Assembly: GCF_020096995.1 (NCBI RefSeq)
Contig: NZ_CP083692.1
Span: 2,170,001 to 2,234,000 of the forward strand
Direction of reading: 5' to 3'
Source of the DNA: Leucobacter sp. Psy1
Lineage (GTDB): Bacteria; Actinomycetota; Actinomycetes; Actinomycetales; Microbacteriaceae
DNA: 64,000 nucleotides
Below are positions 28,178-37,209 of this stretch, one piece after another. Below the pieces are notes generated by a model. It was given only the letters and a program-made list of their open reading frames with translations. It made no database searches and was not told the origin of the DNA. The position numbers and the translations under genes were made by a program. The number at the start of each line of letters is the position of its first letter. The first letter of the stretch is position 1.

Positions 28178-31100
28178 GTGAACTGGAACAACCCGCCGCT
28201 CTCATGGGAGGCGTTCGAGCGGACGCTCTCCGGCAGGCCCGAACCGCAGACCGACCATCCGAACGCCGCACCCGCCCAGACCGCACACGCCGAGACCGCA
28301 CCCGCCGAGACCCCACCCGCAGAGGCCCCGGAGCCCCCCGCCGTTCCATACGCGGAGCTCCACACGCACTCGCACTACAGTTTCTTGGACGGCGCGTCCT
28401 CCCCGGAGGAGCTCATCGGCGAAGCCGTGCGCTTGCGCCTCGACGGCATCGCCGTCACCGATCACGACGGGTTCTACGGTGCCGCCCGTTTCGCGGAGGC
28501 CGCGCTCGAGCACCCCGATCTGCTCACGGTATACGGCGCCGAGCTGTCGCTGGGGCTCGAGCAGCCGCAGCTCGGTGTCGCTGACCCTGCCGGCACGCAC
28601 CTCCTCGTCCTCGCCCGCGGGGTCGCCGGCTACCACCGGCTCTCCTCTGCGATCACCGAGGCTCAGCTCGCCGGCGGCGAGAAGGGGCGCCCGCACTACG
28701 ATCTCGATGCCCTGGCGGCGAGCGCCGAGGGCCAGTGGGCGGTGCTCACCGGATGCCGAAAGGGAGCCGTGCGGCAGGCGCTCGAACTCGGCGGTCCAGA
28801 CGCTGCGGCGCGCGAGCTCGCCCGCCTCGGCGATCGGTTCGGTCGGGACAACGTGTACGTCGAGCTCAGCGATCACGGCCACCCAGGGGATGACGTGCGC
28901 TGCGACGTGCTCGCGGAGGTCGCGCGGCGTGCGGGGTTCCCGACCGTCGCGACGGGTGCGGTGCACTACGCGACTGCGGCGCACGCTCCGCTGGCGGAGG
29001 CCGTCGCCGCCGTGCGGGCGCGGAGGAGCCTCGACGAGATGGACGGGTACCTGCCGGCGAACGCCGCAGCACGCCTGCGCAGCGGCGCTCAGATGCTGCA
29101 GCGGTTCGCCAGGCATCCCGAGGCCGTCGCGCGTACCGTCCCGCTCGCGCAGTCGCTCGCGTTCCCCCTGCGCGCGGCCTCGCCCGAGCTGCCGCGGCTC
29201 GAGGTTCCGGAGGGGCACACGCAGATGAGCTGGCTCCGCGAACTGGTGTGGCGCGGGGCGGCGGAGCGCTACGGCGATCCGCTGGATCCGGAGATCCGGG
29301 CCAGGATCGAACGCGAGCTCCAGGTGATCGCGGAGAAAGACTTCCCCGGCTACTTCCTCATCGTGCACGACCTCGTGATGGTCGCGCGCTCCCGGGGGAT
29401 CCTGTGCCAGGGCAGAGGATCGGCGGCGAACTCGGCCGTCTGCTTCGTCCTCAGAATCACCGACGTGGACTCCGTCTTCTACAACCTGCCGTTCGAGCGT
29501 TTCCTGTCGAGCATGCGCGACGAAGAACCGGACATCGACGTGGACTTCGACTCCGGGAGGCGCGAGGAGATCATCCAGTACGTGTACGAGCGCTACGGGC
29601 GGCGCAGTGCCGCCCAGGTGGCGAACGTGATCTCCTATCGACCGAAGGCGGCGGTGCGCGACGCTGCGAAAGCGCTCGGCTATCCACCCGATCGGCAGAA
29701 GGCGTGGACGCGCAGCCTGGACCGGTGGAACTCGATCGGCGATGATCCGCACAGCCCGATCCCCGCACCCGTCCGCGACCTCGCATCGCAGCTACTCAAA
29801 AGCCCCAGGCACCTGGGCATCCATTCCGGCGGCATGGTGCTCACCCGAAGACCGATCGGCGAGGTGTGCCCCATCGAGCACGCCCGCATGGACGGCCGCA
29901 CCGTGCTGCAGTGGGACAAGGACGACTGCGCGGCGATGCGTCTCGTGAAGTTCGACCTGCTCGGGCTCGGCATGCTGAACGCGCTGCAGGGCACGCTGGA
30001 CCTCATCGCCGGGGCGACCGGTGAGACCTGGACGCTCGCGACCATTCCGAAGGAGGAGGCCGGGGTGTACGACATGCTGTGCCGCGCCGATGCGATCGGG
30101 GTCTTCCAGGTCGAGAGTCGCGCGCAGCTGAACACGCTGCCGCGCCTCAGGCCGCGCTCCTTCTACGACCTCGTCATCGAGATCGCGCTGATCCGCCCGG
30201 GCCCCATGCAGGGCGGCGCCGTGCACCCCTATCTGCGGCGGCGCACCCATGAGGAGGAGGTCGTGTATCCGCACCCGACACTGAAGCCGGTGCTGGAGCG
30301 CACGCTCGGGGTTCCGCTCTTCCAGGAGCAGCTCATGCAGATGGCGATGACGGTCGGCGACTGCACGGCTGCGGAGGCCGATCAGCTGCGCCGGGCCATG
30401 GGGTCGAAGCGGGGCACCGAGAGGATCGACAGTCTCAAGGGCAAGCTGTTCACCGGCATGGAGCGGCACGGCATCGTCGGCGAGGAGGCACAGCTGCTCT
30501 ACCGGCAGATCGAGGCCTTCGCGGGATTCGGGTTCGCCGAGAGCCACTCGATCAGTTTTGCGCTGCTCGTCTACGCGAGTTCCTGGTGCAAGCTGCACTA
30601 CCCCGCCGCCTTCCTCGCTGGACTGCTGCGCGCACAGCCGATGGGCTTCTATTCCTCACGATCGCTGGTGGAGGACGCCAGGCGTCACGGGGTGCAGGTG
30701 CTGCCGCCCGATGTGCAGCGCTCGCAGGCCGGGTCAGCGCTCGAGGCGTTGGACGACCAGGATCATGATCCGGCCTCGCGCGTTACCGGCATGCCCGCGT
30801 GCGCCAGCGCTGAGCAGCCGACTCCTGGACCGTTCGACGCCTCATCCCCCGACGCGAGTGCACGCCATCGCCGCGACGGCGCATTCGCCGTGCGTCTCGG
30901 CCTCGAGGAGGTCCGCGGTATCGAACGGGGCGCGGCCGAGCGGATCGAGCGCGCCCGAGGCGACGCACCGTTCAGAGATCTCGCGGACCTCGCGAGGCGC
31001 GCAGATCTGGATCGCGCCACCATCGAAGCGCTCGGCGCCGCAGGCGCGTGTGCTGGGCTCGGCCTGGAGCGTCGCGAGGCGATGTGGGCGGCCGCTCCGG

Positions 31101-31585
31101 CGTCGGACAATCGGGCGCGTTACCTCGAGGGGTCCGGGGTGCAGGTGCAACCGCCCCTGCTCCCCGTGCTCAGCGACGCCGAGCAGACCGCGCTCGATCT
31201 CTGGACCACCGGGGTCGTGTCTGGCACGCACCCCGTGGCGCTGCTCAGGGGGACCCTCGATGGGCGTCGCGTGGTGCGCTCCGACCGGGTGCACGACGTG
31301 CCTGCCGGCGCACTCGTCGAGGTAGCGGGGCTCGTGACGCACCGGCAGCGGCCCGGCACCGCAGGCGGTATCACCTTCATCACGCTCGAGGACGAAGCGG
31401 GCACCGTCAACATCGTCACGTGGCCGCAGCTGTGGAAGCGCAGCCGACTCGTCGCCGGATCCGCCCCTGCCCTCATCGTCACCGGCACGCTCGAGCGGTC
31501 GGCCGAGGGCGTCGTGAATGTGATCGCGTCGGGGTTCGAGCCGCTCGCGGCACCCCCGAGCGTCTCCTCGCGCGACTTCCGCTGA
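28178..31585 (+). CDS. dnaE2: Error-prone DNA polymerase III alpha-type subunit
   Basis: This 1135-aa C-family polymerase performs mutagenic translesion synthesis with ImuA' and ImuB. The N-terminal NNPPLSWEAFERTLSGR segment is followed by a Pro/Ala/Thr-rich linker, then a PHP domain (YAELHTHSHYSFLDGAS, VTDHDGFYGAARF). The polymerase catalytic Asp pair is in PDIDVDFDSGRREEIIQYVY. Downstream are HSGGMVLTRRP, ESRAQLNTLPRLRPR, GFAESHSISFALLVYASSW and a C-terminal OB fold (VAGLVTHRQRPGTAGGITFI). A disordered insert (about 860-905) interrupts the region before the HhH part. GTG start with AGGAGG at ideal spacing. Confidence 0.95.
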   Translation: MNWNNPPLSWEAFERTLSGRPEPQTDHPNAAPAQTAHAETAPAETPPAEAPEPPAVPYAELHTHSHYSFLDGASSPEELIGEAVRLRLDGIAVTDHDGFYGAARFAEAALEHPDLLTVYGAELSLGLEQPQLGVADPAGTHLLVLARGVAGYHRLSSAITEAQLAGGEKGRPHYDLDALAASAEGQWAVLTGCRKGAVRQALELGGPDAAARELARLGDRFGRDNVYVELSDHGHPGDDVRCDVLAEVARRAGFPTVATGAVHYATAAHAPLAEAVAAVRARRSLDEMDGYLPANAAARLRSGAQMLQRFARHPEAVARTVPLAQSLAFPLRAASPELPRLEVPEGHTQMSWLRELVWRGAAERYGDPLDPEIRARIERELQVIAEKDFPGYFLIVHDLVMVARSRGILCQGRGSAANSAVCFVLRITDVDSVFYNLPFERFLSSMRDEEPDIDVDFDSGRREEIIQYVYERYGRRSAAQVANVISYRPKAAVRDAAKALGYPPDRQKAWTRSLDRWNSIGDDPHSPIPAPVRDLASQLLKSPRHLGIHSGGMVLTRRPIGEVCPIEHARMDGRTVLQWDKDDCAAMRLVKFDLLGLGMLNALQGTLDLIAGATGETWTLATIPKEEAGVYDMLCRADAIGVFQVESRAQLNTLPRLRPRSFYDLVIEIALIRPGPMQGGAVHPYLRRRTHEEEVVYPHPTLKPVLERTLGVPLFQEQLMQMAMTVGDCTAAEADQLRRAMGSKRGTERIDSLKGKLFTGMERHGIVGEEAQLLYRQIEAFAGFGFAESHSISFALLVYASSWCKLHYPAAFLAGLLRAQPMGFYSSRSLVEDARRHGVQVLPPDVQRSQAGSALEALDDQDHDPASRVTGMPACASAEQPTPGPFDASSPDASARHRRDGAFAVRLGLEEVRGIERGAAERIERARGDAPFRDLADLARRADLDRATIEALGAAGACAGLGLERREAMWAAAPASDNRARYLEGSGVQVQPPLLPVLSDAEQTALDLWTTGVVSGTHPVALLRGTLDGRRVVRSDRVHDVPAGALVEVAGLVTHRQRPGTAGGITFITLEDEAGTVNIVTWPQLWKRSRLVAGSAPALIVTGTLERSAEGVVNVIASGFEPLAAPPSVSSRDFR

Positions 31586-31594
31586 TCGGAGCGC

Positions 31595-31612
31595 CGCCGC
31601 TATGCTGGCGAG
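31595..31612 (+). promoter_or_regulatory. Predicted leaderless -10 for pncB
   Basis: TATGCT (31601-31606) lies six bases before the GTG at 31613, with no Shine-Dalgarno. The -35 is poor. The fit to the other leaderless layouts in the window is the main support. Confidence 0.4.
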
Positions 31613-32935
31613 GTGCCAGCCTCAACCGCGCTCCTCACCGACCGCTACGAGCTCACGATGGTCGATGCCGCCCTCAGCGCGGGCACCGCTCATCGTCGCA
31701 GCGTGTTCGAGCTCTTCGCCCGCCGCCTCTCGGGGGCGCGGCGCTACGGCGTCGTCGCCGGGACCGGACGCTTGCTCGAGGCGCTCGAGCAGTTCCGCTT
31801 CACCGATGCCGAGCTGGAGTGGCTCGCGGGTGAGCAGTTTCTGCGCCCCGAGACCCTCGACTGGCTCGCCGACTTCGCTTTCAGCGGCAGCATCTGGGGG
31901 TACCCGGAGGGCGAGGTGTTCTTTCCCGGTTCACCACTGCTCACGGTTGAGTCGACGTTCGCCGAGGGTGTGCTGCTCGAAACTCTCGCGTTGAGCATCC
32001 TCAACGCCGATTCGGCTGTCGCCACGGCTGCCTCGCGAATGAGTCACGCATCGGGTGGCAAGCCTCTCGCAGAGATGGGATCGAGACGGACCGGGGAGCG
32101 CAGCGCCGTCGCCGCGGCCCGGGCGGCGTACATCGCGGGATTCAGCGCGACGTCCAACCTCGAGGCGGGCCGTAGCTACGGCATTCCGACGATGGGCACC
32201 GCGGCGCACAGCTTCACCCTGCTGCATGACAGCGAACGCGACGCCTTCGCGGCGCAGGTCGCCTCGCTGGGCCCTGGCACCACGCTGCTCGTCGACACCT
32301 ACGACATCGAGCAGGGCGTGAGGAACGCCGTCGCCGTCGCCGGACCGGGTCTCGGCGCGGTGCGGATCGACTCGGGTGACCTTCCCGTGGTCGTCGGCCG
32401 GGTCCGTCGACTGCTCGACGAACTCGGCGCCGTCGACACGCGGATCACCGTCACGAACGATCTCGACGAACACACGGTCGCAGCTCTCGCCGCGTCCCCG
32501 GTCGACAGTTTCGGAGTCGGCACATCGGTGGTCGTGGGCTCGGGCTCCCCGACCATGGGCATGGTCTACAAGCTCGTCGCCCGCACCGGTGACGATGGCG
32601 ACTGGGTGCCCGTCGCGAAGCGCTCCGCTGAGAAGGCGTCGATCGGCGGCCGGAAAGGCGTGCGCCGCATCACCTCCGCCGCGGGGACCGTGCTGGGCGA
32701 GCACATACTCCTCCGTGAGGGGGCAGCCGACAACCTGCGACTCGGCCAGGGCGAGTCCGCTCAGGAGGTCGTCGTTCCGCTCGTCATCGACGGAGCAGTC
32801 CAACCGGGTCACACGGGCCCCGAGGGCATCGCTGCGGCCCGTGAGCGACATCAGCGCAGCGTCGCAGCACTTCCGCCGGTAGCGATGAGCCTCACGCGCG
32901 GAGACCCCGCCGTACCGACGGTGTACGAGGACTGA
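31613..32935 (+). CDS. pncB: Nicotinate phosphoribosyltransferase
   Basis: This 440-aa enzyme makes nicotinate mononucleotide from nicotinate and PRPP in the NAD salvage pathway. Motifs are LLTDRYELTMVDAAL at the N-terminus, [26 protein letters not shown] carrying the phosphoribosylated-His region, GTAAHSFTLLH, LVDTYDIEQG, VRIDSGDL and the FGVGTSVV loop. Length is typical of the actinobacterial form. The GTG follows dnaE2 by 27 bases but probably has its own promoter. It converges on DUF3039 with a 10-base gap. Confidence 0.94.
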   Translation: MPASTALLTDRYELTMVDAALSAGTAHRRSVFELFARRLSGARRYGVVAGTGRLLEALEQFRFTDAELEWLAGEQFLRPETLDWLADFAFSGSIWGYPEGEVFFPGSPLLTVESTFAEGVLLETLALSILNADSAVATAASRMSHASGGKPLAEMGSRRTGERSAVAAARAAYIAGFSATSNLEAGRSYGIPTMGTAAHSFTLLHDSERDAFAAQVASLGPGTTLLVDTYDIEQGVRNAVAVAGPGLGAVRIDSGDLPVVVGRVRRLLDELGAVDTRITVTNDLDEHTVAALAASPVDSFGVGTSVVVGSGSPTMGMVYKLVARTGDDGDWVPVAKRSAEKASIGGRKGVRRITSAAGTVLGEHILLREGAADNLRLGQGESAQEVVVPLVIDGAVQPGHTGPEGIAAARERHQRSVAALPPVAMSLTRGDPAVPTVYED

Positions 32936-32945
32936 GGCGGCGAGC

Positions 32946-33215
32946 CTACTTCTTCATCTGTTCGTAGACCTTCTTGCACTCCGGGCAGACCGGAAACTTC
33001 TCCGGGTCGCGCGAAGGGGTCCACTTCTTGCCGCAGAGCGCGCGCACCGGCTTCCCGGACATGGCGGACTCCATGATCTTGTTCTTCGGGACGTAGTGCG
33101 AGAAGCGCTCGTGGTCGCCGTCTTCCAGCTGCTCGTCCTCGAGCAGCTTCTCAAGCTCGCGATCGAGCACATCCGTGCCGCCTGCGGGGCCCTGGTCACG
33201 CGTGAAGATACCCAT
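32946..33215 (-). CDS. DUF3039-family protein with a Cys-rich metal-binding core
   Basis: This 89-aa protein has the actinobacterial DUF3039 layout: an acidic N-terminus (LDRELEKLLEDEQLEDGDHE), then HYVPKNKIMESAMSGKPVRALCGKKWTP and CPECKKVYE. CxxC plus the earlier Cys and His suggests a single zinc site. Function is unknown. The ATG at 33215 has no Shine-Dalgarno but a near-ideal leaderless promoter. Confidence 0.92.
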   Translation of the reverse strand: MGIFTRDQGPAGGTDVLDRELEKLLEDEQLEDGDHERFSHYVPKNKIMESAMSGKPVRALCGKKWTPSRDPEKFPVCPECKKVYEQMKK

Positions 33216-33250
33216 GCGACCATTCTACGCCGCTCGGGCGCGGGTGTCAG
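33216..33250 (-). promoter_or_regulatory. Leaderless promoter of the DUF3039 gene
   Basis: On the minus strand CTGACA (33250-33245), 17 bases, TAGAAT (33227-33222), six bases, then ATG at 33215. The -35 matches consensus at 5 of 6 positions. This is the cleanest leaderless layout in the window. The -35 overlaps the stop codon of the ABC permease gene. Confidence 0.65.
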
Positions 33251-34815
33251 TCGTAGACCTGAGTGACCGCGATGAGTTCTGGCGCGCTGCGGTTGAACAC
33301 AGCGCCGCCGATGAGCACACCGGTGAGCAGCACCAGCGCGCCGTAGCCGACCCCGAACAGCAGCGCCCACAGGTTCGCGGCGAACTCGACGTCGAAGACG
33401 GCGTGGAGTGCGAACCAGACCGGCGGGAGCGAGAGCAGAATCGCGACGATGATCGACATCGTCTGCGCGCGCCCCGACCCCGAACCCGACCACTGCGGCT
33501 GCAGGAACGGGCTGTCACCCGGACGCGTCGTGGGGTACGGCATGAGCACGGAGAACACGCTCGCGACACCAGCGGCGACGAACAGGACCCCGAGGTTCAG
33601 TCCGATGACGGCCGGCAGGATCCGCCACTCGCCGAGCACCGTCACGGTCAGGCTCGACCCGATGACGGCCAGCGGCACCCCGACCACGAGCACGGGCGCG
33701 AGGCGGCCGGCGCGATCCTCGCGACCCTTGATCCCGCTCGCGACGTGGCTCCAGATCGCCGTCGAGTCCATCGCGACGTCGTTGTGCAGCGACCAGCCGA
33801 GCAGCAGGAGCATGACGGGAAGGGGCAGCAGAGCGAGCACCGTGATCCCGGCTCCGGCGACCCAGAACGCGAGGAGCATGACGATGGGGGCGATGGGGAT
33901 CGCGATGAGCGCGACGCGGTATCGCGGATCCCGCGCCCAGTACGTGAGCGTTCTCGCACTGATCACGGAAGCGGGCCGCGCTGGGAACCGCTCGAACCAC
34001 CCGAGACCCCGACGCGCGACCGCCGTATCAGAGGGGCGCTCGACCCGCTCGTTCGAAGCCTTCACCAGGGGGAACCAGACGATCAGGCAGAGCAGGGCGA
34101 AGCCCCCCATGATGGCGAACCGCGCGGCCAGCCCGCTGTCATCAGCAGCAGCCATCTGCCACAGCGCGGCGAACGGGGCTCCGAACGGCGTCCAGGAAAG
34201 CGCGGAGGTGACGTCCACGAACGCTCCATCGGACTCGCCGAAGGTGGTCGCCGCGATGAAGACTGCGACGGGCGCGAATGCGACGAGGAGCACGGCGCCG
34301 ATGGCGCGCACGACGCCCGCGCGGTCCGAACCGATCACGAGTTTGGACAGCGCCGAAGCGACCCGAGCACCGCACACGCCGAGCACGAGCACGCCGAGCA
34401 GCGTCAACCAGAGCGCGACGGGATGGGCGTGCCATGCGGGGCGCGAGACGCCGAGTGCGACCACCCAGCTCAGCAGGAGCAGGAACGGCCAGGAGACGAT
34501 CGTCGACCCCAGCAGACCGAGAGCGACCTGCGAGGAGGACATCGGGAAGCCGGCGAACTGCCGCGGCTCGAGGTGCCCGCGATTCGCGAAGAACGGCACC
34601 AGGACGACCGCACCCAGGATGACCGCCCCCACCGCGGTGTCGAACGTCGCGAGCTGCTCAGCCGAGGCGGAGAGCCTCGGCGGAAGCGTCGCTACGAGGA
34701 TCGCCGCCGCGAACAGGGCGGCGAACGCGATGACGGCGCCCACCGACCGCGTGAAGGTCTCGCGGAACGGCGCCGCGAGCAGCGCTACTCGGAGTCTGAA
34801 GAGCCGTGCAACCAC
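33247..34815 (-). CDS. ABC exporter membrane subunit
   Basis: This 522-aa protein has about twelve hydrophobic segments and no nucleotide-binding motif. It overlaps the ATPase gene by 31 bases, so it is the cognate permease. Segments such as LEPRQFAGFPMSSSQVALGLLGS and ISARTLTYWARDPRYR resemble the large ABC-2-type exporters of actinobacteria. The GTG at 34815 is preferred because AAGGGG lies upstream and the sequence becomes typical there; the longer frame reads through the ATPase gene. The substrate is not evident. A link to the neighbouring surface-polymer genes is possible but unproven. Confidence 0.85.
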   Translation of the reverse strand: MVARLFRLRVALLAAPFRETFTRSVGAVIAFAALFAAAILVATLPPRLSASAEQLATFDTAVGAVILGAVVLVPFFANRGHLEPRQFAGFPMSSSQVALGLLGSTIVSWPFLLLLSWVVALGVSRPAWHAHPVALWLTLLGVLVLGVCGARVASALSKLVIGSDRAGVVRAIGAVLLVAFAPVAVFIAATTFGESDGAFVDVTSALSWTPFGAPFAALWQMAAADDSGLAARFAIMGGFALLCLIVWFPLVKASNERVERPSDTAVARRGLGWFERFPARPASVISARTLTYWARDPRYRVALIAIPIAPIVMLLAFWVAGAGITVLALLPLPVMLLLLGWSLHNDVAMDSTAIWSHVASGIKGREDRAGRLAPVLVVGVPLAVIGSSLTVTVLGEWRILPAVIGLNLGVLFVAAGVASVFSVLMPYPTTRPGDSPFLQPQWSGSGSGRAQTMSIIVAILLSLPPVWFALHAVFDVEFAANLWALLFGVGYGALVLLTGVLIGGAVFNRSAPELIAVTQVYD

Positions 34816-35900
34816 TCGAGCCCCTTCCCCGCCTCGCTGGACTCGGTCAGGTGCTTGAAGCGATCCTCGAGGCTCATGCCGTCGCGCACGGCGTCGACGG
34901 TGCCCTGTGCGATGACGCTGCCATCGATGATCACGGCGACGTGGTCGCAGACGCGCTGAATGAGGTCGAGGCTGTGACTCGACATGATGACGCTGCCGCC
35001 GCCTGCCACGTATTTCTCGAGGATGTCGGTCACGTTCGACGCCGAGACCGGATCGATCGCTTCGAACGGCTCGTCGAGCACCAGGACGTCGGGAGCATGG
35101 ATCATGGAGCACGCCAGCGCGATCTTCTTCTGCATGCCGGCGGAGTAGTCGGACACCAAGCGGCCGAGGGCCGATTCCAGGCTGAACGCCTCGGCGAGTT
35201 CGGCGACGCGCTGCGCCACCGCGGACTCCTGCACTCCGTGGAGCACGCCCGAGTAGTACAGCAGCTGCGCACCGGTGAGCCGGTCGAAGAGCCTGAGCCG
35301 ATCGGGCAGGGTGCCGATGAGCCGCTTTGCGGCCGAACCGTCCGCCCAGACGTCCACGTCGCGCACCGTGACCCGCCCCGACGTGGGCCGGTTCAAGCCA
35401 CTCAGCATCGAGAGCGTCGTCGTCTTGCCCGCGCCGTTCGGCCCGACGATGCCGGTGAACGATCCGGCGTGCACGTCGATCGTGACCTCATTGGCGGCGA
35501 TGACGGGACCGTAGCTCTTGGTCAGCGATTCGGTGCGGAGCACGACGGGGTTGTGCTCCGCCAGGCGGCCGCGCTCGCGCGCACGGACGACCGAGGGCAC
35601 CGGCACCTGAATGCGACCGGTCGCGGGTGATCCGGATCCCTGCCGTTCGCCCCTCGCGGGAGTGTCTGCGCGTGCTTCGGTCGGACTCGCCGCCGCCGGA
35701 GCGCTCTCCCCCTGAGCTTCCGAGGCCGCCTCGGCTGGAGGATTCGCCGCCGCGTTCCGCGATCGGGCCCCTGCTGTCCGGCTCGGCCGGACCCGGGATG
35801 ACCCACCCTGCCGATCGGTCGCCTGAGCAGCGGACTTGTCTACCGTTGCGTCGTCTTCCGGCACCTGGTCAGCATCCAATCGCGAGTCTTCGGGCGGCAC
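34785..35900 (-). CDS. ABC exporter ATP-binding subunit with disordered N-terminal extension
   Basis: This 371-aa protein begins with about 115 residues rich in Ala, Glu, Arg and Ser, probably disordered, and then a standard ABC ATPase. Walker A is GPNGAGKT (153-160), the signature is YSAGMQKKIALA in place of LSGGQ, Walker B is VLVLDEPFEAIDP and the switch His is in SSHSLDL. The long N-terminal extension is unusual for an ABC-2 ATPase. The GTG at 35900 is chosen because TAGATT (35912-35907) lies six bases upstream; the GTG at 35906 would fall within the promoter. The -10 coincides with the stop of the upstream gene. Confidence 0.9.
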   Translation of the reverse strand: MPPEDSRLDADQVPEDDATVDKSAAQATDRQGGSSRVRPSRTAGARSRNAAANPPAEAASEAQGESAPAAASPTEARADTPARGERQGSGSPATGRIQVPVPSVVRARERGRLAEHNPVVLRTESLTKSYGPVIAANEVTIDVHAGSFTGIVGPNGAGKTTTLSMLSGLNRPTSGRVTVRDVDVWADGSAAKRLIGTLPDRLRLFDRLTGAQLLYYSGVLHGVQESAVAQRVAELAEAFSLESALGRLVSDYSAGMQKKIALACSMIHAPDVLVLDEPFEAIDPVSASNVTDILEKYVAGGGSVIMSSHSLDLIQRVCDHVAVIIDGSVIAQGTVDAVRDGMSLEDRFKHLTESSEAGKGLEWLHGSSDSE

Positions 35901-35912
35901 CCCCACAATCTA

Positions 35913-37157
35913 TCAAACCCTGTCTGGGTCCGACGTGCGCGCGCGGTACTCATCCGCGCGATCGATGAGTTCTGCGACCGCGGATTCGAAGCGCGCAGTG
36001 GGCGCGCCGGGCGAGGTGTCACCGAAATAGTGTTCCGACCAGGTCCCGAGTCGATCGCGCGCGTGCTCGTCATGGAGGGCGCGCTCGATCGCCGCGACGA
36101 TATCCGGTACCTCGTCGACCGTGAGCCAGTCGCAATCGGCGAGGTACCCGCGGTCGTCCTCGACTTCCGCGGCTCGAGCGACCGGCCGCGTGATCATCAG
36201 CGGCTTGCCGGTCGCCAGCCGGTCGTAGACCATCGCGGAGACGTCGCAGATCGCGATATCCGGGTCGCGCAGCTGCCAGTCGATCTGCGCCGAGTCGTCG
36301 ACCACGTGATGCGCTGACGAATCGTGCCGGTTCGCCTCGCGGAGGATCGCGACGATCTCAGCGCTCGCGCGACCGAACGCCTGATCCACGACACCCGTTC
36401 GCGGATGCGGCCGGTACACGACTCGGTGCCGGCCCGTCTCGACCAGGCGACGGACCAGCTCGACGCCGTGCGACCGAACGGAGCCGTACCTCGCCGCCGG
36501 ACGATCGCCCTCCCACGTCGGTGCGTAGAGCACGACGGTACGGTCATCAACCGGGTACGGGGCTTCCCCGCCGAGGTGGTCGTTCTGCGGCCGACCGATC
36601 GCCACCGTCCGCTCGTCTACGTCGTAGTCCCAGAGAGCCAGGCCCAACCGCTCGCGCGCCGCGTCACCTGCCACGAAAGCCCGGTCGTAGGTCTTGTGCT
36701 GATTGGTGGTCATGTACATCTTGTCGCTCTCACCGTGATTGATGAACACGTGCCAGCGGCGACCGTACCTGAGCATCTGGAAGTTCCGGGTGTTCTGATT
36801 CACGTAGAGGATCACCTCGAGCGGCTGCTCCGCGAGCACCCGCTCGATGTCGGGCGGCTGGGGCGCCAGCACAACGTCGAGCCCGCTCTCCTCCGCGATC
36901 GCGCGCGTCCCGGACGCGTCGCGCGCGATGACCAGCACGGGAAATCGGCGAGCGAGCGAGCGGAGCGGCGCGTACCACTGGCGCATCTGGTAGATGTTCA
37001 CGTCACTGTCGGCGAAGTACACGCCCACCCGGAACCGCCCGGGTTCGAGTGCGCCCCGCTCCGACAGGAGCCCCTGCACGGCCCGGTTGGCGCACCACCG
37101 CACCACGGCACGGCGCCCCATCGACACGACTCGCTTGGCGATCCTGACTGCTTGCAC
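35913..37157 (-). CDS. CDP-glycerol glycerophosphotransferase-family protein (TagB-like)
   Basis: This 414-aa protein has the TagB/TagF glycosyltransferase-like core: FINHGESDKMYMT (the HGxxxK region), VVLYAPTWEGDRP, VVYRPHPRTG and ICDVSAMVYDRLATGKP (the TDYSS region, here CDVSAM). Such enzymes add or polymerise glycerol or ribitol phosphate onto lipid-linked wall polymers at the membrane face. The altered last motif suggests a substrate variant. TAAACT then six bases then GTG at 37157 argues for a leaderless start; the GTG at 37163 is the alternative. It is divergent from the glycosyltransferase gene. Confidence 0.82.
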   Translation of the reverse strand: MQAVRIAKRVVSMGRRAVVRWCANRAVQGLLSERGALEPGRFRVGVYFADSDVNIYQMRQWYAPLRSLARRFPVLVIARDASGTRAIAEESGLDVVLAPQPPDIERVLAEQPLEVILYVNQNTRNFQMLRYGRRWHVFINHGESDKMYMTTNQHKTYDRAFVAGDAARERLGLALWDYDVDERTVAIGRPQNDHLGGEAPYPVDDRTVVLYAPTWEGDRPAARYGSVRSHGVELVRRLVETGRHRVVYRPHPRTGVVDQAFGRASAEIVAILREANRHDSSAHHVVDDSAQIDWQLRDPDIAICDVSAMVYDRLATGKPLMITRPVARAAEVEDDRGYLADCDWLTVDEVPDIVAAIERALHDEHARDRLGTWSEHYFGDTSPGAPTARFESAVAELIDRADEYRARTSDPDRV

Positions 37158-37163
37158 GCGCAC

Positions 37164-37209
37164 AGTTTACCCGCGGACTCCGCGAGCCCCGCCGTGGCAC
37201 AATCGCAGT
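37164..37209. promoter_or_regulatory. Compact divergent promoters of the surface-polymer genes
   Basis: TAAACT (37169-37164, minus) serves the TagB-like gene, and CACAAT (37198-37203, plus) lies six bases before the GTG of the glycosyltransferase gene. Neither start has a Shine-Dalgarno, and neither -10 has a good -35. The two -10 elements are only 28 bases apart, so the divergent transcripts may compete. Confidence 0.4.

Noticed and set aside
28202..29752. Minus-strand 516-aa frame opposite dnaE2
   Set aside because: Overlaps the PHP and polymerase domains of a clear plus-strand gene; no recognisable motif.
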